Shown here piece by piece: positions 1 through 11,533 of a stretch of DNA of 64,000 bases. The stretch is from the NCBI RefSeq assembly GCF_001642475.1, contig NW_019174047.1, positions 1 to 64,000 of the forward strand, read 5' to 3'. Made by a program: the position numbers and the translations under genes. How positions within the stretch are numbered: the stretch's first letter is position 1; every line of letters starts with the position of its first letter. The stretch is from Fonsecaea monophora (lineage: Eukaryota; Ascomycota; Eurotiomycetes; Chaetothyriales; Herpotrichiellaceae). The notes under the pieces were generated by a model. The model searched no databases. It worked only from the letters and a program-made list of their open reading frames with translations, and was not told the DNA's origin.

Positions 1-88
1 CCCCCCCTTTTCTCTTGCTTCATTCATCCAGATCACCTCATGGTTCCTGGACATGGCATTTGACTGACCCATATCCCCACCACCACAG

Positions 89-389
89 GATCGTAGCATG
101 TGGCCAGATCTCACAGTACAACCTACCGCCCGAAGAACGCTACCCGATCCGCAACATGTTCCAGTGCGTGATAAAACGGCTGACCCTGACGGGTTTCATG
201 GTCTTTGACGCCAACATGGGCCCCAAGTATGACAAGGAGCACGTCGAGAACGTGACAAAGTGGTTGAAAGACGGGACCTTCAAGGCAAAGATCCACGAGG
301 ACGTGGGCATCGAGAACGCCGCCGAGGCCTTTGTCGGCATCTTGAAGGGCCAGAATTTCGGAAAGGCAATCTTGAAGGTCAAGGTCTAA
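89..389 (+). CDS. MDR-family NADP-dependent reductase, last exon (partial)
   Basis: This is the 3' exon of a medium-chain dehydrogenase/reductase of the leukotriene B4 12-hydroxydehydrogenase / 2-alkenal reductase type; the rest lies left of the window. Bases 1-88 read as an intron, with a TGACTGAC branch point near 61-68 and acceptor CACAG at 84-88. The exon gives about 99 residues. It starts with an IVACGQISQYN segment typical of the Rossmann half of this family, continues through the FMVFD segment, and ends with the usual C-terminal pattern in which HEDVGIENA is followed by F-GxLxGxNxGKxxLKV just before TAA at 387-389. The enzymes reduce activated C=C bonds with NADPH in the cytosol and are zinc-independent. 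Substrate cannot be told from this fragment. The subfamily call is firm and the exact role open. Confidence 0.8.
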
Positions 390-970
390 GTCTAGGTCTA
401 GGCGTAGGCCTAGGGAGCTGGGCTGGGCTGGGTCTTGCACCAAACGTCGTCGTCGTCGGGGAAAGGGAACAGAGACACTAAAAGATAACCAGGGAAGCAG
501 GGCGATACAACGATGCTATGTATTCCCCCATTCTCCTCTGCTTCGAGGATCGTCTCGACCCGTTTATCGAGCGAGGTTTAGGAACTGATCCCCGTATTTT
601 TGTAATGAGAGCAGTGAAAAGAAACAAACAAATAATAAAGCCGTGTCACCAAGGACCCATGGAGACAACATCCTGCCATCCTGGACGTGCCCAAGAAGAT
701 CAAAATCACGAGTTCGATAAGTCCGCATCTGCTTCAAGTTGACGGTCTCCCTTTTTTGGCCTCTCTGTGTGTGCAGATTCTGCCTTGTGCACTGTACAAT
801 ACAAATCACTACCTAGCCCTCTAGAAGTTCCAGATCACTAGCTGACCTTGGGTCAGAAGGGTCAGAAGATCTTCCTCAAGACACTTCTCGCCTATTTCTC
901 TGGGGTCTCAAACCCCCCTCGCTCCTCCAAGTCCAACACGCCTCCTTGTCTACTCCCTCTCCTTGTGCCC
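390..970. other. Convergent intergenic region with short CTAGG-type repeat
   Basis: This is the gap between the 3' ends of the reductase (+) and the MPP-beta gene (-), so it should hold both terminators. Directly at the reductase stop (387-413) is a degenerate repeat of TCTAGG/GTAGGC units followed by GGGCTGGGCTGG. No convincing coding frame is seen. Confidence 0.5.
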
Positions 971-2658
971 CTATGAAAAGTTCCGTGCCATGTCGTTTCG
1001 AATACGGTTATAATCCAACAAGCCTTCGATACTGCCCACCGCACTGATCGCAATATCCTGGTCCCAAAGCTTCTTCTGGCAAAACCGCATCACATCTTTG
1101 GCCGTGATCTGGCCAATGACACGCTCAATCTCGGCGGGATCCATTCTCCTGCCGGTCGTGACGATTTGTCGTCCAATGTCCTCTGCAACGGCCGTCGTAC
1201 CATCAAGACTCAAGAGGATGGAGGCCTTAAGTTGGGCTTTGGCGCGTTCGGTCTCTGCTTCAGTGACGTTGAAGGAGAGGCGAGACCACTCGCGTAGGGT
1301 AAAGTGGACCAGATCGTCAATTTGCGTCTTGTTTTCGGAAACGAGGTAGATTCCCCAGAGTCTGTATCAATCATATCACGGCCACGGTCAGTGTTCTGTT
1401 TTGCGATAGGAGTAACAGAATTGGTTTTTCGACGCAGAGAAATAACTCACCCAGTATCACTATAACTCGTGGAGAAACTCATGAAGCTGTTGGCCAAGTT
1501 GTTCGCATTCACAAATGTGCTGAGTCTTGAGCCAAGGTAAGGAGAGTTGCCCATCGTCCGATCCCAGTTCCCGACAATAGCCTGGGTGACCAGAGCGGGG
1601 AAATATTCATCGTCTTTCCATGAAACACCCTCAACGGCAATGGCGATGTGCGCAGTGGGGATTGTGTCGTCTCTTATCCTGACCTCAGAGCCGATGAAAG
1701 AGGGTTTACGCTTCTGCTCAGCGGCAACTTCGGCAGCATAAGATGTCGGCGGAGCGGATCTCAGATGTCCGAAATGTTTCTCAGCGAGCTTGACCAGTTC
1801 CTCGTGGGGAATGCCACCTGCACCGACGAGGACCATGCGGTCAGCAGTGTAGTTGGTGGTGATATAATCCACGAGATCCTGTCGGGAGATGGTCTCAATG
1901 TTTTCCTTAGGTCCTAGGATGGTGCGGCCGAGAGGCTGGTGCATATAAGCTGTTGCATGCAAATGATCAAACACCACTTCTTCCAATTGTTTGTCAACTT
2001 CCTCTTGCTCGCGGAGAATGACATCTCTTTCGCGCTCGATGGCCGCAGGCTCGAGTTTCGAGTTTTGTAGAATATCGGACAGAATGTCGACGGTCTTGGG
2101 AACATCGGAGTTGAAGGATTTGGCATAGTAGACGGTATTTTCACGCTGCCCTTTTATTGAGCAGCAGATTCAAGATGGATGGCAATCCGACTTACCGAAG
2201 TATATGCGTTGAGGTGGCCACCCATATTCTCGATCTCGAGCTCTAGTTGATGTTGGGTTCGTCTGCCAGTGCCCTACAAAATCGGTTAACCCCTGCATCT
2301 GAGTAGAAGGATTCCATTCGCTCACCTTGAAAGCCAGATGTTCTAAGAAATGCGCAGTTCCATTGGTCTTGTCTGTTTCCGCTCTGCTCCCGGCATCAAT
2401 CCAAACACCGACAGTCGAGGTCTGAGCCCATGGCGAATGCTCGGTCGCAATCTAAAACCTCCAGTCAGTCACCTCAGTCCCCTGGGGCAGCAGAAATCGA
2501 GAGGGTTGTACCGTCAGGCCATTTGAAAGAGTGGTGCTTTCAGTTCTGGAGGGAGTGACAGGGTTGGCGTAGCGGCGAAGGGGAGACTGGATGGCTTTGA
2601 GAGCTTGTCTGCTTCGAAGGGACCGCTGAAGATTCAGCGCCAGCCGCTGAGACGCCAT
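971..2658 (-). CDS. MAS1: Mitochondrial-processing peptidase subunit beta
   Basis: Catalytic subunit of the matrix processing peptidase that cleaves presequences from imported proteins. Five exons join in frame: 2658-2512, 2451-2326, 2273-2196, 2145-1451 and 1361-971, giving 478 residues, the normal length. The N-terminus is an Arg/Ser/Leu-rich mitochondrial presequence. The M16 zinc-binding motif HFLEH sits at residues 83-87, spanning the end of exon 2, and a conserved Glu-rich stretch (residues in REQEEV) about 75 residues further on supplies the third metal ligand. The glycine-rich loop, the ENTVYYA segment and the C-terminal half of the M16 fold are all present. The start is the ATG at 2658, with no in-frame alternative in the presequence. 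S. cerevisiae calls this gene MAS1; the symbol is by homology. High certainty. Confidence 0.95.
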
Positions 2659-2936
2659 TTCGGAGAGTGTATCAAGAGAGAGAGCGCGGTGGCAGCTGTG
2701 TGTCGTGGTAGAAATGAGCTTTTGAACGCAAGCGACTTGGAGTTTCTGGAGCTTCAGATCTTCCCAGAAGAGGCGCTATACCGAATCGGGAGAGGATTCT
2801 TTACCCGACAGCTGATTGGTCAGTCGGAATAAGCAGTAAAAAGCATCTGTCGGAGTACAGGACGAGGATATCAAGTTTTACTCTGCATTTGCTTTGCAAG
2901 TCAACATCTCAGCTTCATCATACTACTAACATGCGC

Positions 2937-5326
2937 CTACGTAAAATTCCACATGGCCTGTCCTGCATCCAGTGTTGTTCCCTCGAAATCGAAGAACGGC
3001 ATGCCCAGCCCCAATGCCGGATCTCCGAAATCAAAGGCAGTGGGATCCAGTGAGCCATAGTCAGGCACATCCGATTGCCCATTAGTGATTCTCCCTAGGT
3101 TCACTGTCGCATCGACCGCTTGACTGGGGGATGCTAATGGCTGACTCGAACGCTCTCCGTTGGCCTTGACGCGGTTCTTGGACCGTGCTGGTCCTCCCAA
3201 GCTCTCTGCCATCTTCTCGAGTCCTTCGGCCATTCTGTGAATCAAGTGATCTTTGCCGACGTCTGTCGACTTGAAATGTTGTGCTAATGCATTAATGAGC
3301 TTCTGGAAGCGAACGGTGTCCAAGAACAACTGCTCGCTGTGCTTTGTCGCGATTTTCAAGAGGAACATGCACGCAAATGCAATCATGCCGTGGATATGAT
3401 GCGGAACATAGGCAATAGCTATTTGGGCGTCTTTATCGTCCAAAAGGAGATTGATGATGGCAGTTGCGGCAGCGACCGCGGCCGAAGCATTCTCCAAGAA
3501 GTGTTCGGGGATAACAGCCCCGGACTCAGGTAGTCCTCGGAGGACATATGACTGTAGATAGAGCTTGGCCCAGTGGTAATGCATGACTGCACCCTTGTTG
3601 GGCCAGTTGCCAATGTACTGGCTTGGATCTGGAACAGTGGTAAGCATAGATCAAGGAATATCGCATCTCCGCTTTACTTACTGTGCCGTGAAAACCGGGC
3701 GATCCAGTCATCCAGGTCACGCTCAAAGCCAGCAATCTTGGTAAGAGCAGAGACTGGCAATACCGAGCTTGTATCTTCGGGGCCCAATGTCTCACGTATT
3801 TGGTTCATCAGGTACATCAAGCATATCTGCCCGGCAATTCTGCGGTCGGCGTCTGTGGAAAGTGAGCAAGCCAGGTACGCCTCCCACCCAGTAATATAGC
3901 TTTCATTGTCACGCATGATAGATGAGCGGCCGTAAAGGATTGAAAGGTGGTGATCGCATATGTAGAGCAGGTAAAGGACTCTGATACCATCCATGGCTTC
4001 CTGCAGTTTTGCCGGGTCAGCCTTTTCAGGCGATTTGACCGACTCTGATATTTCGTGGTAGTACTGTCGAAGATGAAATTCGCTGGCACGGCGAATGGCA
4101 TAACCAGATAATGTCCATGAGATGTCGCTCAGCCAGTACGATCCAAGAACCAAGGCTCGCAGATACTCCATGTCAATTTTCCGTTCGAACATGGCGTTGG
4201 CAACCAATCTCCTGTATTCTTTGCTGCAAATGGGGTAGAGGTGACCCAGCTTAGTGTCGTGAAGGGCAGCCACAGTGAGAACACACGCGGTCAGAGTGGG
4301 TGATCGACGTCGGAAGGACTCCAAATCCGTGTAGTCGGGACATATGTGCCAAATATAGGGATCAAGCTTGCTTAGATAGTAGTTGGCCAGATGCTCTGCG
4401 TCTTCTTGCTTCATCAGCCCTCTTGCAATGAAGTCAGTATCTCGCAATTGCTTGCATATTCGCGACTGATCTTCAGTGATATTCTCAGAAGCTCTTAGCG
4501 ACCGCATCCCGGTGATTTGATATAGCGACTCAATAGGTACGTGTGACAGATTGTCAGCGACGGGGGTCACCTTGGGCGAATTGTCAAATGACTGGTCCTC
4601 GTCATCAGGGTCATTGCCCTGTTCCTCCTGGTCGAAGAAAATAGCAGGATCTTGCGTAGAGACGAGCATCTGCGGCAGAGATGGCAGCTGGAGCGTTCGC
4701 ACGATCTCCTCGACGGCCGCGTAAAGAGCAGTGACATCCTTTGTGACGGCAGCTTTCCATTTCGAATCTTCCGACATGAGGGTTTGTAAGCTCTTATTGA
4801 GGCGACAAGACAGTCCCCGTTCTTTGCATCGTTGACACGGCGGGTCGCCAATCATGATACACTTGATCTGCATGATATATCTGTTCAGCTATCTTGACCT
4901 GGAAAGAACGTGTATAAGCCCTACTTTTTGCTTGCGGCACGCAGCGCATGCCTTGACCTTCCTCGAGATCCCAGGCAATTTGGCGTCCGCGGCGGCTCCA
5001 TTGGTGTTGGAATTGGTCCTTTGCGGACGGGACGGGGCTTTGGCAATGAGACTGGGCTCATCAAACGAATTACGAGGTTTCTTGGGCGAGGTGGTCTGTG
5101 CTGGAGAGGTATATGTATGGGGAGACGTCGTCGAGGTCGCTCTGTGCGGGCTCGGACCCGGAGCAGAACGTGGGGAGGCAGTTCGGCCTCTTGCCAACTC
5201 CGCTTCGACATTTTCCTCGAGGGCGAACGACGATATGAAAGCAGGGGAATGTGAAATAGGAGATGATAACAGTTGAGGAAGGCCGGCAAAAATGTAGAGT
5301 TGCCTGCGATTGCGATGGTCCTTCAC
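2937..5326 (-). CDS. Zn2Cys6 fungal transcription factor
   Basis: Nuclear DNA-binding regulator. Visible exons are about 5326-4925, 4867-3682 and 3628-2937, with introns of 57 and 53 nt. The first intron splits the zinc cluster: KACAACRKQK precedes it and IKCIMIGDPPC follows, giving C-x2-C-x6-C-x7-C-x2-C-x6-C. Upstream of the cluster is a Ser/Thr/Pro-rich disordered stretch; downstream is a long helical region of the fungal_trans (middle homology) type, and the C-terminus is acidic and Phe/Asp-rich like an activation domain. The frame at the 5' end has no ATG (it opens with GTG at 5326), so a short first exon is missing. One possibility is an ATG at 5506 or 5500 with donor GTATGA at 5492 joined to an acceptor at 5304, but this is only inference. 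About 750 residues. The target is unknown; the nearest gene on the same strand is the FAD monooxygenase. Confidence 0.85.
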
Positions 5327-6094
5327 TGAACACTACACAGCAGCGTCGCGCCTTGAAGCAATGCTTGGGCTCGTACAGAAGATTGAATGAGTCGACAGCG
5401 ATTATAATGGCGGAGAATAGAGGTCCATTGGCGGGCAACTATTACAAGAGGACTAGACCGCCACCGAGTTAGTCAGCTGGCGTCAATCATACTTGAACAT
5501 CCTCATAGGAGGGTGGTGGCATGCCTACAGGGCGGACAAGGGCGGGACGGTGAGCCGCCCTTTGTACAGAGGACCCTGCAAGGACGAGAAAATAGGTGAG
5601 AAGCCTAGGCTGGTGGGCACTGGTGGGCTAGAAACCTTCTGGTTCAATCACGGAGGTAATCGTAGGCTAGAAGAGCGAAGCACTACCTAGCCACTAGCCT
5701 AGGTACATGCCTGGCACACCTAGCACAGGGTGTAAAGGCCGCTAGGATGTCCACTCCAGAGTGCAGCCAACCCCCACAGCCCGCCGCTGGCCAGCCCCAA
5801 GGATGGGACGTGCTCTTCGGGGCACAGCGCCGTCGGCCTTCCTCTTCTTGCCGTCATCGTTCCTACAAAGAGACAAACAAGACTACAACGCCAACACGCC
5901 AATGTCACGTTCGTACCACCCTTTGGGTATGGCCACGCGGACTGCGGTAAGACTCCGGGTCCAATGAACGGTCTACGATCCTTACTCTTACTGGTATTAT
6001 CCCTCTGAGGCCAACGTTTTTCCTTGATCCCTTGGCTGCTCGAATTCGCTCGCATTCTATCTGTCCTAATTCTCTGACCAAAAAAATAACAGCT
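5327..6094. other. Intergenic region with CCTAGG-type motifs
   Basis: This 770-base gap lies between the 5' end of the Zn2Cys6 gene and the 3' end of the monooxygenase, both on the minus strand. It probably contains the missing first exon and promoter of the regulator. Around 5600-5725 there are several short GCCTAGG / CCTAGCC / ACCTAGC motifs, including a CCTAGGTA palindrome core near 5697. No supported gene. Confidence 0.4.
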
Positions 6095-8061
6095 CTAGAT
6101 CTTGGTGAACGGGTCGTCGAAATACCAGACAGGATCTCCCTCAGGGTCCACCTCAGTCTGTGTATAGCCGTTGCCCATGAATGCATATCTGTTCTCCGAC
6201 ATGTATGTGATGTTGTAATCCTCCCATCTAACATTCTTCATAATCTCGAAAAAATGTAGTCGGCTACCTGGGTAAATGGCTGTCACTGGACCGTGTGTTT
6301 TGCCGTTTTTGAACCACGATCGACAGGCAGACGACCAGACCAGTCGCTTCATCAACTCGTGGGTATGGTTGTATAGATCCTTGATGGCTTCCTTCTTGGG
6401 TTCCACAGCCTTGATGCGCTCCGTTTGGATCTTTTCAATGACCTGAAAGATGTATCGGGTGTACCATTCCAGGATTGGAAGGATGCTAGAGTGCGATGCC
6501 GGTCCGTTGGGGCCTATTAGAAGGAACAGGTTGGGAAAGTTTTCAGCCGCAATGCCCATGTATCCGATGGGAAAGTCACCAAACTGCTCATGGATCTCTG
6601 CATTGTTCCGACCATGGACCTTGAAGTGCGGCGTAAAGGAGGTGTCGAAGCCTGTTGCACAGATCACCACGTCGACCTGGTGCTCAACCCCATCTTCGCC
6701 CACAATACCGGTTTCTGTCAATCTTGTAGCTGACGTCGGGATCACTTCTACATTATCTGCTCTCAAAGACTGTAGATAGCCAGATCCAGGAGTCATTCTC
6801 CTGCAGCCAAGAGCAAACGGTGGTATCATGTGTTTGGTGAGAGACTCATCATGGCCAAGCTGTTCCTTCATGATGTCTGCCACCAGATCTCGGGACACTT
6901 TCTGATCTTTGGCTTTGAGATGCATCTAACATCAGGTCAGGGCAATGAGATGGCTCGGCAACAGTGCGTGGACTTACCAGCGTAAATCTCTTGTTGAGTT
7001 CGCCTTCAACATCGCGGCAGTACTGTGCATGTTTGTCTGGGTGTTTCCTCCATTCTTCCTTTTGTTCTTCAGAGTCTGCGGCAGTCAGTTACAGTCATAT
7101 TTTCTGAGCGGAAGCCCTACAGGAGAAATTAGTCCCACCGGGACCAGCGTACTTGGCACCGAAGCCAGTCGTTATCCAGACAGGTGATCTCAAGAAAGCA
7201 TACATCTTCCCGACAGCTATGGACGATGTCAGCAAACCAAGATTCAGACCGTGCTGGTATGTGAGAGCCATTTACTTGGTTGTATTGAGGGAATGATTTG
7301 TACTGCAGACGATCCGCCGCCAATTACAGCGACAGTCTTCCCTTTCAGATCATAGTCGCCGTCCCATTTTGCCGAGTGCATGAGCTTTCCTTTGAATAAA
7401 TCAAGGCCTGGAATTTTGGGCCATTTCCACTCACTGACGACCCGTGTTAGCTTGACATGGTTGCTTATGGGCGAGGATGGGATTTCGCTCACTTGAGGAC
7501 CCCTGAACCATTGACGAGGATGTTGCAAGTATCCTCGAAATATGAGCCGTCTGGAGCAAGAATACGCAATCTCCACAACCCAGACTCTTCGTCCCAAGTA
7601 GCAGACTCGACAGTCGTCTTGAATTGGACGTATTTCTCTAGGTCATACTTCGTTGCAACATCCTTGAGATATTGCCATATTTCCTCCGATCCAGAGTAGA
7701 ATCTTGACCAATTGGGGTTCTTTGCCCACGTAAACTGATAAGAATGGGAGGGAATGTCGCACGTACACCCAGGATATCGGTTTTCCAGCCAGGTTCCACC
7801 GATGTCGCTGTTCTTTTCATAGATCTGAAGTTCCACGTCTTTCAAGGCACGTTCTGCTTTGTACGCAAACTGAAGGCCCGTCGCTCCGGCCCCAACACAG
7901 ATGACACGAATCTTGCGTCTCTGAAAAAGCAACTGCTCGGTAACTCGGTAGCCGTCAAAATCTCTCCCATTGTACCAACTGTTTTCGTGGGGTGCATCCG
8001 AGGGGACAGTAACGTCTTCCGTCGGTGCAGCAGAAATGAGCACGACCCTGTCGTTAGCCAT
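6095..8061 (-). CDS. Flavin-dependent (Baeyer-Villiger type) monooxygenase
   Basis: FAD/NADPH monooxygenase of the cyclohexanone-monooxygenase-like group, which inserts oxygen next to ketones or hydroxylates small organics. Five exons (8061-7493, 7433-7276, 7216-7121, 7075-6978, 6925-6095) give 583 residues. An FAD-binding GAGATG lies at about residues 57-62, followed by a GGTW motif and the RYPG segment. The Baeyer-Villiger fingerprint F-x-G-x3-H-x3-W-D is intact at about 203-214 (FKGKLMHSAKWD), and a second Rossmann motif GGGSSA sits at about 228-233 for NADPH. The ATGFDTSF segment near the C-terminal third is also typical. The start is the ATG at 8061. The gene is arranged back to back with SDH4 and lies downstream of a Zn2Cys6 gene on the same strand. 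The family is certain; the substrate cannot be read from sequence. Confidence 0.92.
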
Positions 8062-8841
8062 GTTGGAGGCAAGCAAATCAACCAGGCAGACACAAACACA
8101 AAGTGGTGAAGAAGCGAACAGAAGATGCGTTGGGGGAGACGAATATAACCAAACCGTTTCCGCTAACCTAGGTTATATAAGGCTGTACGATACAATGCGG
8201 TAAGCACACGTATATCAGAGGATCCGATGGGCATTAGAGGGGACATCCCTGAGGATTGATTGACCAGTCCACCAGTCAGCATCTCGAACCCGACTTGTTG
8301 GCAATGGTTTTCCCTCGGCCGAACCCCGCATGGCGTGATGCTCCAAATCTGATGCTCACGAGGCTGTTGGTTTTGGAGATAGTGGGAAGGCCAAACGCTT
8401 TCCGTTGCACGCACATAATCATCCTGCAACCAAGTGCGTAGTCCTGAGTGAGTCTAGCGATACAAGGGAGTCTGTGCTCCGTACAATGCCACAATGTGCT
8501 GGGGAGGTAAGTCAATGAGACCAAAACATAGCAAACTGACCAGGTCGGTCTTATCAGATCTGCATGACATATTTTCAAGAATAGATTGCCCCGTATGAGG
8601 GATTGATAGCCGTCGTAATCGTTCACACCGAAAGGTATAGGTGGATTGAGTGAAGGTGGGAGTTGGTGAGAAGCTGTCGGGCTTGTTATATTAAATGCAG
8701 AGCTCCTGATTGGCCCGGAAGCAAGCTTCTTGGCAGCCGAGCAACATCCCATCGCAGCATGCGACTGACCATTGATTCTCTTTGACCTCATGCCTCTCGA
8801 CGACCACCTTCACCAGACCATCCATTGATCGTGTTAGGGAA
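8062..8841. promoter_or_regulatory. Divergent promoter region, monooxygenase / SDH4
   Basis: These 780 bases separate the start codons of the monooxygenase (-) and SDH4 (+), so both promoters must lie here. A TTATATAAGG box at about 8171-8180 could serve the monooxygenase, about 110 bases upstream of its ATG. A CTTGTTATATTAAATG stretch near 8683-8698 lies on the SDH4 side. No coding frame is supported. Confidence 0.45.
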
Positions 8842-9576
8842 ATGGCGGCGGTTTCGAGAACAGCCATGCTGCGACAAACACAACTCCTATCGACGTCCAA
8901 GAGACTGTTCTCGAGCACTACCCAACCACTTCGACCCTTCCGACCAGCTCCTCTAAAGTCTTCAACACGACACTTTCTTTCCCCACGGCTGTCCATTGCT
9001 TCCCAGATTGCGCCCTTCTCCTCAACCGCGCAAAGGAAGATCCTACCGCCCGGTCCGCAGGTCATCCAAGGAGGAGTCAATGACCCTGCACCTGTACCGA
9101 AGCCCGATCCCCTCCATGGAAGCTATCACTGGACCTTTGAACGAATACTGTCGGTGGGCTTGGTTCCCTTGACCATTACACCTTTTGCTGCTGGTTCGGT
9201 CAGTCCGATGCTGGATGCGGCTTTGATCTTTACCATTTTGATCCACTCACACGCGGGTTTCCAGTAAGTATCGAGTTTACACCAGACTCACCAATGTATC
9301 ACCCCACCAATGGCAAAACACTGAAACTTCTCCAGATCAATGATCATCGATTACATTCCTATCCGCCGTCATCCGACCATGCGCCGAACTTTCATGTGGT
9401 TGTTGAACGTGGCTACGCTTGTTGTTGCGGTGGGATTCTACGAATTCGAGACGAACGATGTTGGTGTGGTCGAGGCAATGAAAAGAATATGGCATGCAGG
9501 TGCGAATGATGCCACGATTGGCAAGGCTGATACATCAAGCTTGGGTCATGATGGAAAGCTCAAGAATCTGAAATAA
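8842..9576 (+). CDS. SDH4: Succinate dehydrogenase (ubiquinone) membrane anchor subunit, CybS
   Basis: Small membrane anchor of respiratory complex II in the inner mitochondrial membrane; it helps bind heme b and ubiquinone. Two exons (8842-9263 and 9336-9576, 72-nt intron) give 220 residues. The first 80 or so residues are a Ser/Arg/Thr-rich mitochondrial presequence. The mature part begins near a GSYHWTFERILS segment and has three hydrophobic helices. The signature histidine-rich stretch HSHAGFQSMIIDYIP crosses the splice junction; it contains the heme-ligand His and the Asp-Tyr of the quinone site. The ATG at 8842 is chosen because it directly precedes the presequence; an in-frame codon further upstream would add unlikely sequence. 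The next gene, on the opposite strand, converges on it with a 207-base gap. Confidence 0.93.
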
Positions 9577-9783
9577 ACAGTGGTACAATTGTCGCACGGG
9601 GAATGGACCGGGAGTCTCCATGTACATGATGCATTCTGACAAACATGAGTTTTACAAGCCATACAATGTCTACCAAGGATCCCGTCCTCGGTAGGCTTCT
9701 CTATACACTGACCATGACCCAAGGAGCTATCGCCGGACGCCGCTGACACTGAATTCGATTTGGGTTCCGCGACAAACATATCG

Positions 9784-10626
9784 TCACTCATCCTCAAGCA
9801 GGTCCTCGCCCTCGCCATCCAAGATATCGTCATCCTCCGCCTTCTGCATGACCTTCTCAATCAACTTCAATGTTGTCCTTAGCGGGAGGCCAACCACATT
9901 ATCAAAACTGCCATCTATCTTCTCCACCAAAATTGCTCCGGTGCCTTGTATCCCATATCCGCCCGCTTTGTCCGCTCCTTCTCTGGTCCTTACATATGCC
10001 AAAAGCAATTCGTCCGTCACTTCCGAGTCGAATTTGACGGTAGTTTCCTCGGTGGAAGTCTCGATGGCGTATCCGGGATCTCTTGCACTTTCGAGGGGAG
10101 CGACCACGCACACGGCAGTGTAGACTTTATGTATCCCCAAATCCCTCAGGCCTTTCAGCATAGCGATGTGATGGGCCTCACTTGTCGGTTTTTCCAAAAT
10201 CTCTCCCAGTGAACTCACAACAATCGTATCTGCTGCAATGATCAATCCTGGTTCGCCTTTGGCTTCATTGTCCACCTCCTGTTTATATACTGCCAATGCC
10301 TTTTGCGTCGCAGTAGCCAGGACGTACTCGAATGGGGACAGTGTCTTTGGTAGGTTCTCTTCAAATTTCGAGGGGATTATCTCGACATTATGCAGTCCGA
10401 TTTGACCTAGGAGTTGCTTCCGGCGAGGAGATTGGGATGCGAGAATGATGCGCTTGTTTCGCAGAAGGTTCAGGGCGGGGAGTTCTAGGGATGGCGGAGG
10501 ACGGAGGGGGCGGCGACCTGACGGAGGCGCTGTACCTGTATGTATGCCTGTTGGAGGAGGGACGGAGAGAGTTTCGTAGGAAGGGGGATTGTCTGTCGGG
10601 ACGCTGTTTTTCAGGGCCTCAGACAT
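9784..10626 (-). CDS. Maf/YhdE-like nucleoside triphosphate pyrophosphatase
   Basis: House-cleaning enzyme that hydrolyses non-canonical or modified nucleoside triphosphates (dTTP/UTP or m7GTP type) to monophosphates. Single exon, 280 residues from the ATG at 10626; codons further upstream in frame lack an ATG. After a Pro-rich N-terminal extension of about 65 residues comes the hallmark ILASQSPRRKQLL loop, then the catalytic Asp in the AADTIV motif, the KP-S element and the C-terminal NVVGLPL motif. The extension and an acidic tail (about 17 residues, mostly Asp and Glu) are longer than in bacterial Maf but usual in fungi. It converges on SDH4. Family assignment is firm; nucleotide preference is not visible. 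Confidence 0.92.
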   Translation of the reverse strand: MSEALKNSVPTDNPPSYETLSVPPPTGIHTGTAPPSGRRPLRPPPSLELPALNLLRNKRIILASQSPRRKQLLGQIGLHNVEIIPSKFEENLPKTLSPFEYVLATATQKALAVYKQEVDNEAKGEPGLIIAADTIVVSSLGEILEKPTSEAHHIAMLKGLRDLGIHKVYTAVCVVAPLESARDPGYAIETSTEETTVKFDSEVTDELLLAYVRTREGADKAGGYGIQGTGAILVEKIDGSFDNVVGLPLRTTLKLIEKVMQKAEDDDILDGEGEDLLEDE

Positions 10627-10925
10627 CTTAGCTTCTCTCTTGGTTTTGGTGCAAACCAAATCTCAATTGCGTGTCGCCTTTGGAGAGGATGGGACATGCG
10701 TCAGGTACGAGGCTTCGGCGGTGGCAGAAAAAGTTTCAGGTGTCTCCGCCATTTCTACACCTTTTCAACTGGGCGGGAATGCTTGACTCATAACTTGAAC
10801 ACCGGAATATTATTTCTGTGGAGAGCTTCTTCTGTTCTCTCAGCCGTGATTTCATGGCCGCATAGTCTTCCCTCTACATTGAGTGCTTGACACAACATGG
10901 TTAGTGGTTGACTTTTCCCACAGTA

Positions 10926-11152
10926 AGACACAGCATTACCAAAGCACTGCTGAATGCTGGCTACAAAGTCAACGTCGAGCGCAGCCCGGAATGGATCTTC
11001 GACGACTCCGAGTTTGAAGCTGTCGGCGCGACCCTGGTCCCCAAGCGCTCGTGGAAAGATGCTCTAGCAGACACATTTAATCGTCGGGCTTAAAGAGCTC
11101 CCCGATGACAAATTTGCGCGCTCAAGCACACCAGAGGAGCTATCCAACGAAA
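10926..11152 (+). pseudogene. Relic of saccharopine dehydrogenase (LYS1) N-terminal region
   Basis: Translation from 10926 matches the N-terminal domain of saccharopine dehydrogenase (NAD+, L-lysine-forming), the last step of fungal lysine synthesis: TKALLNAGYKVNVERSP, then IFDDSEFEAVGATLVP, then SWKDALADT. At about 11076-11080 the frame is broken by one extra base in a short T run, after which the family pattern IVGLKELPDDKF continues in the next frame to about 11152. There a GTGAGC donor-like site follows, but no continuation (the family's QFAHCYK segment) is found up to 11533. The true N-terminus, with the usual ATG and LxLRxExKPLExR segment, is also missing. It is therefore a truncated, frameshifted copy of about 75 codons, and the functional LYS1 must lie elsewhere. 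The gene identity is from memory of the family pattern and is quite sure; age and origin are unknown. Confidence 0.75.
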
Positions 11153-11533
11153 AGGTGAGCACGTTGCCAGAAGCCATGAGAGGCGGGTGGAAGCAAATCA
11201 CTGGAACAGAAACTGGGGAGGGGAATGGGTCAGCGTAGAAGGGGGCAAGCCGAAGCTGAAGAGAATGTTGATACCCCCAAATAAACATCTTTGTACTGGG
11301 ATGGTTATCAAGGATGATGTCGATATTGTTTATTACCATGATCTACTTTTTGGTTCCTTTGTGTCGCTATACATTGCACGGCCGATCACTTGAGCTTTTT
11401 GGAGTCCTCTATTTGCTTGCTCATTTCGTCCTATCTTCAAGGTCCGACCGCGAGAACTCCAGCGCTATGCGATGTGCCAGTCGCTTTCTGATCTGTCAGA
11501 TATATGCTATGTTCGTTTGCGGAGTCCTTGCGT

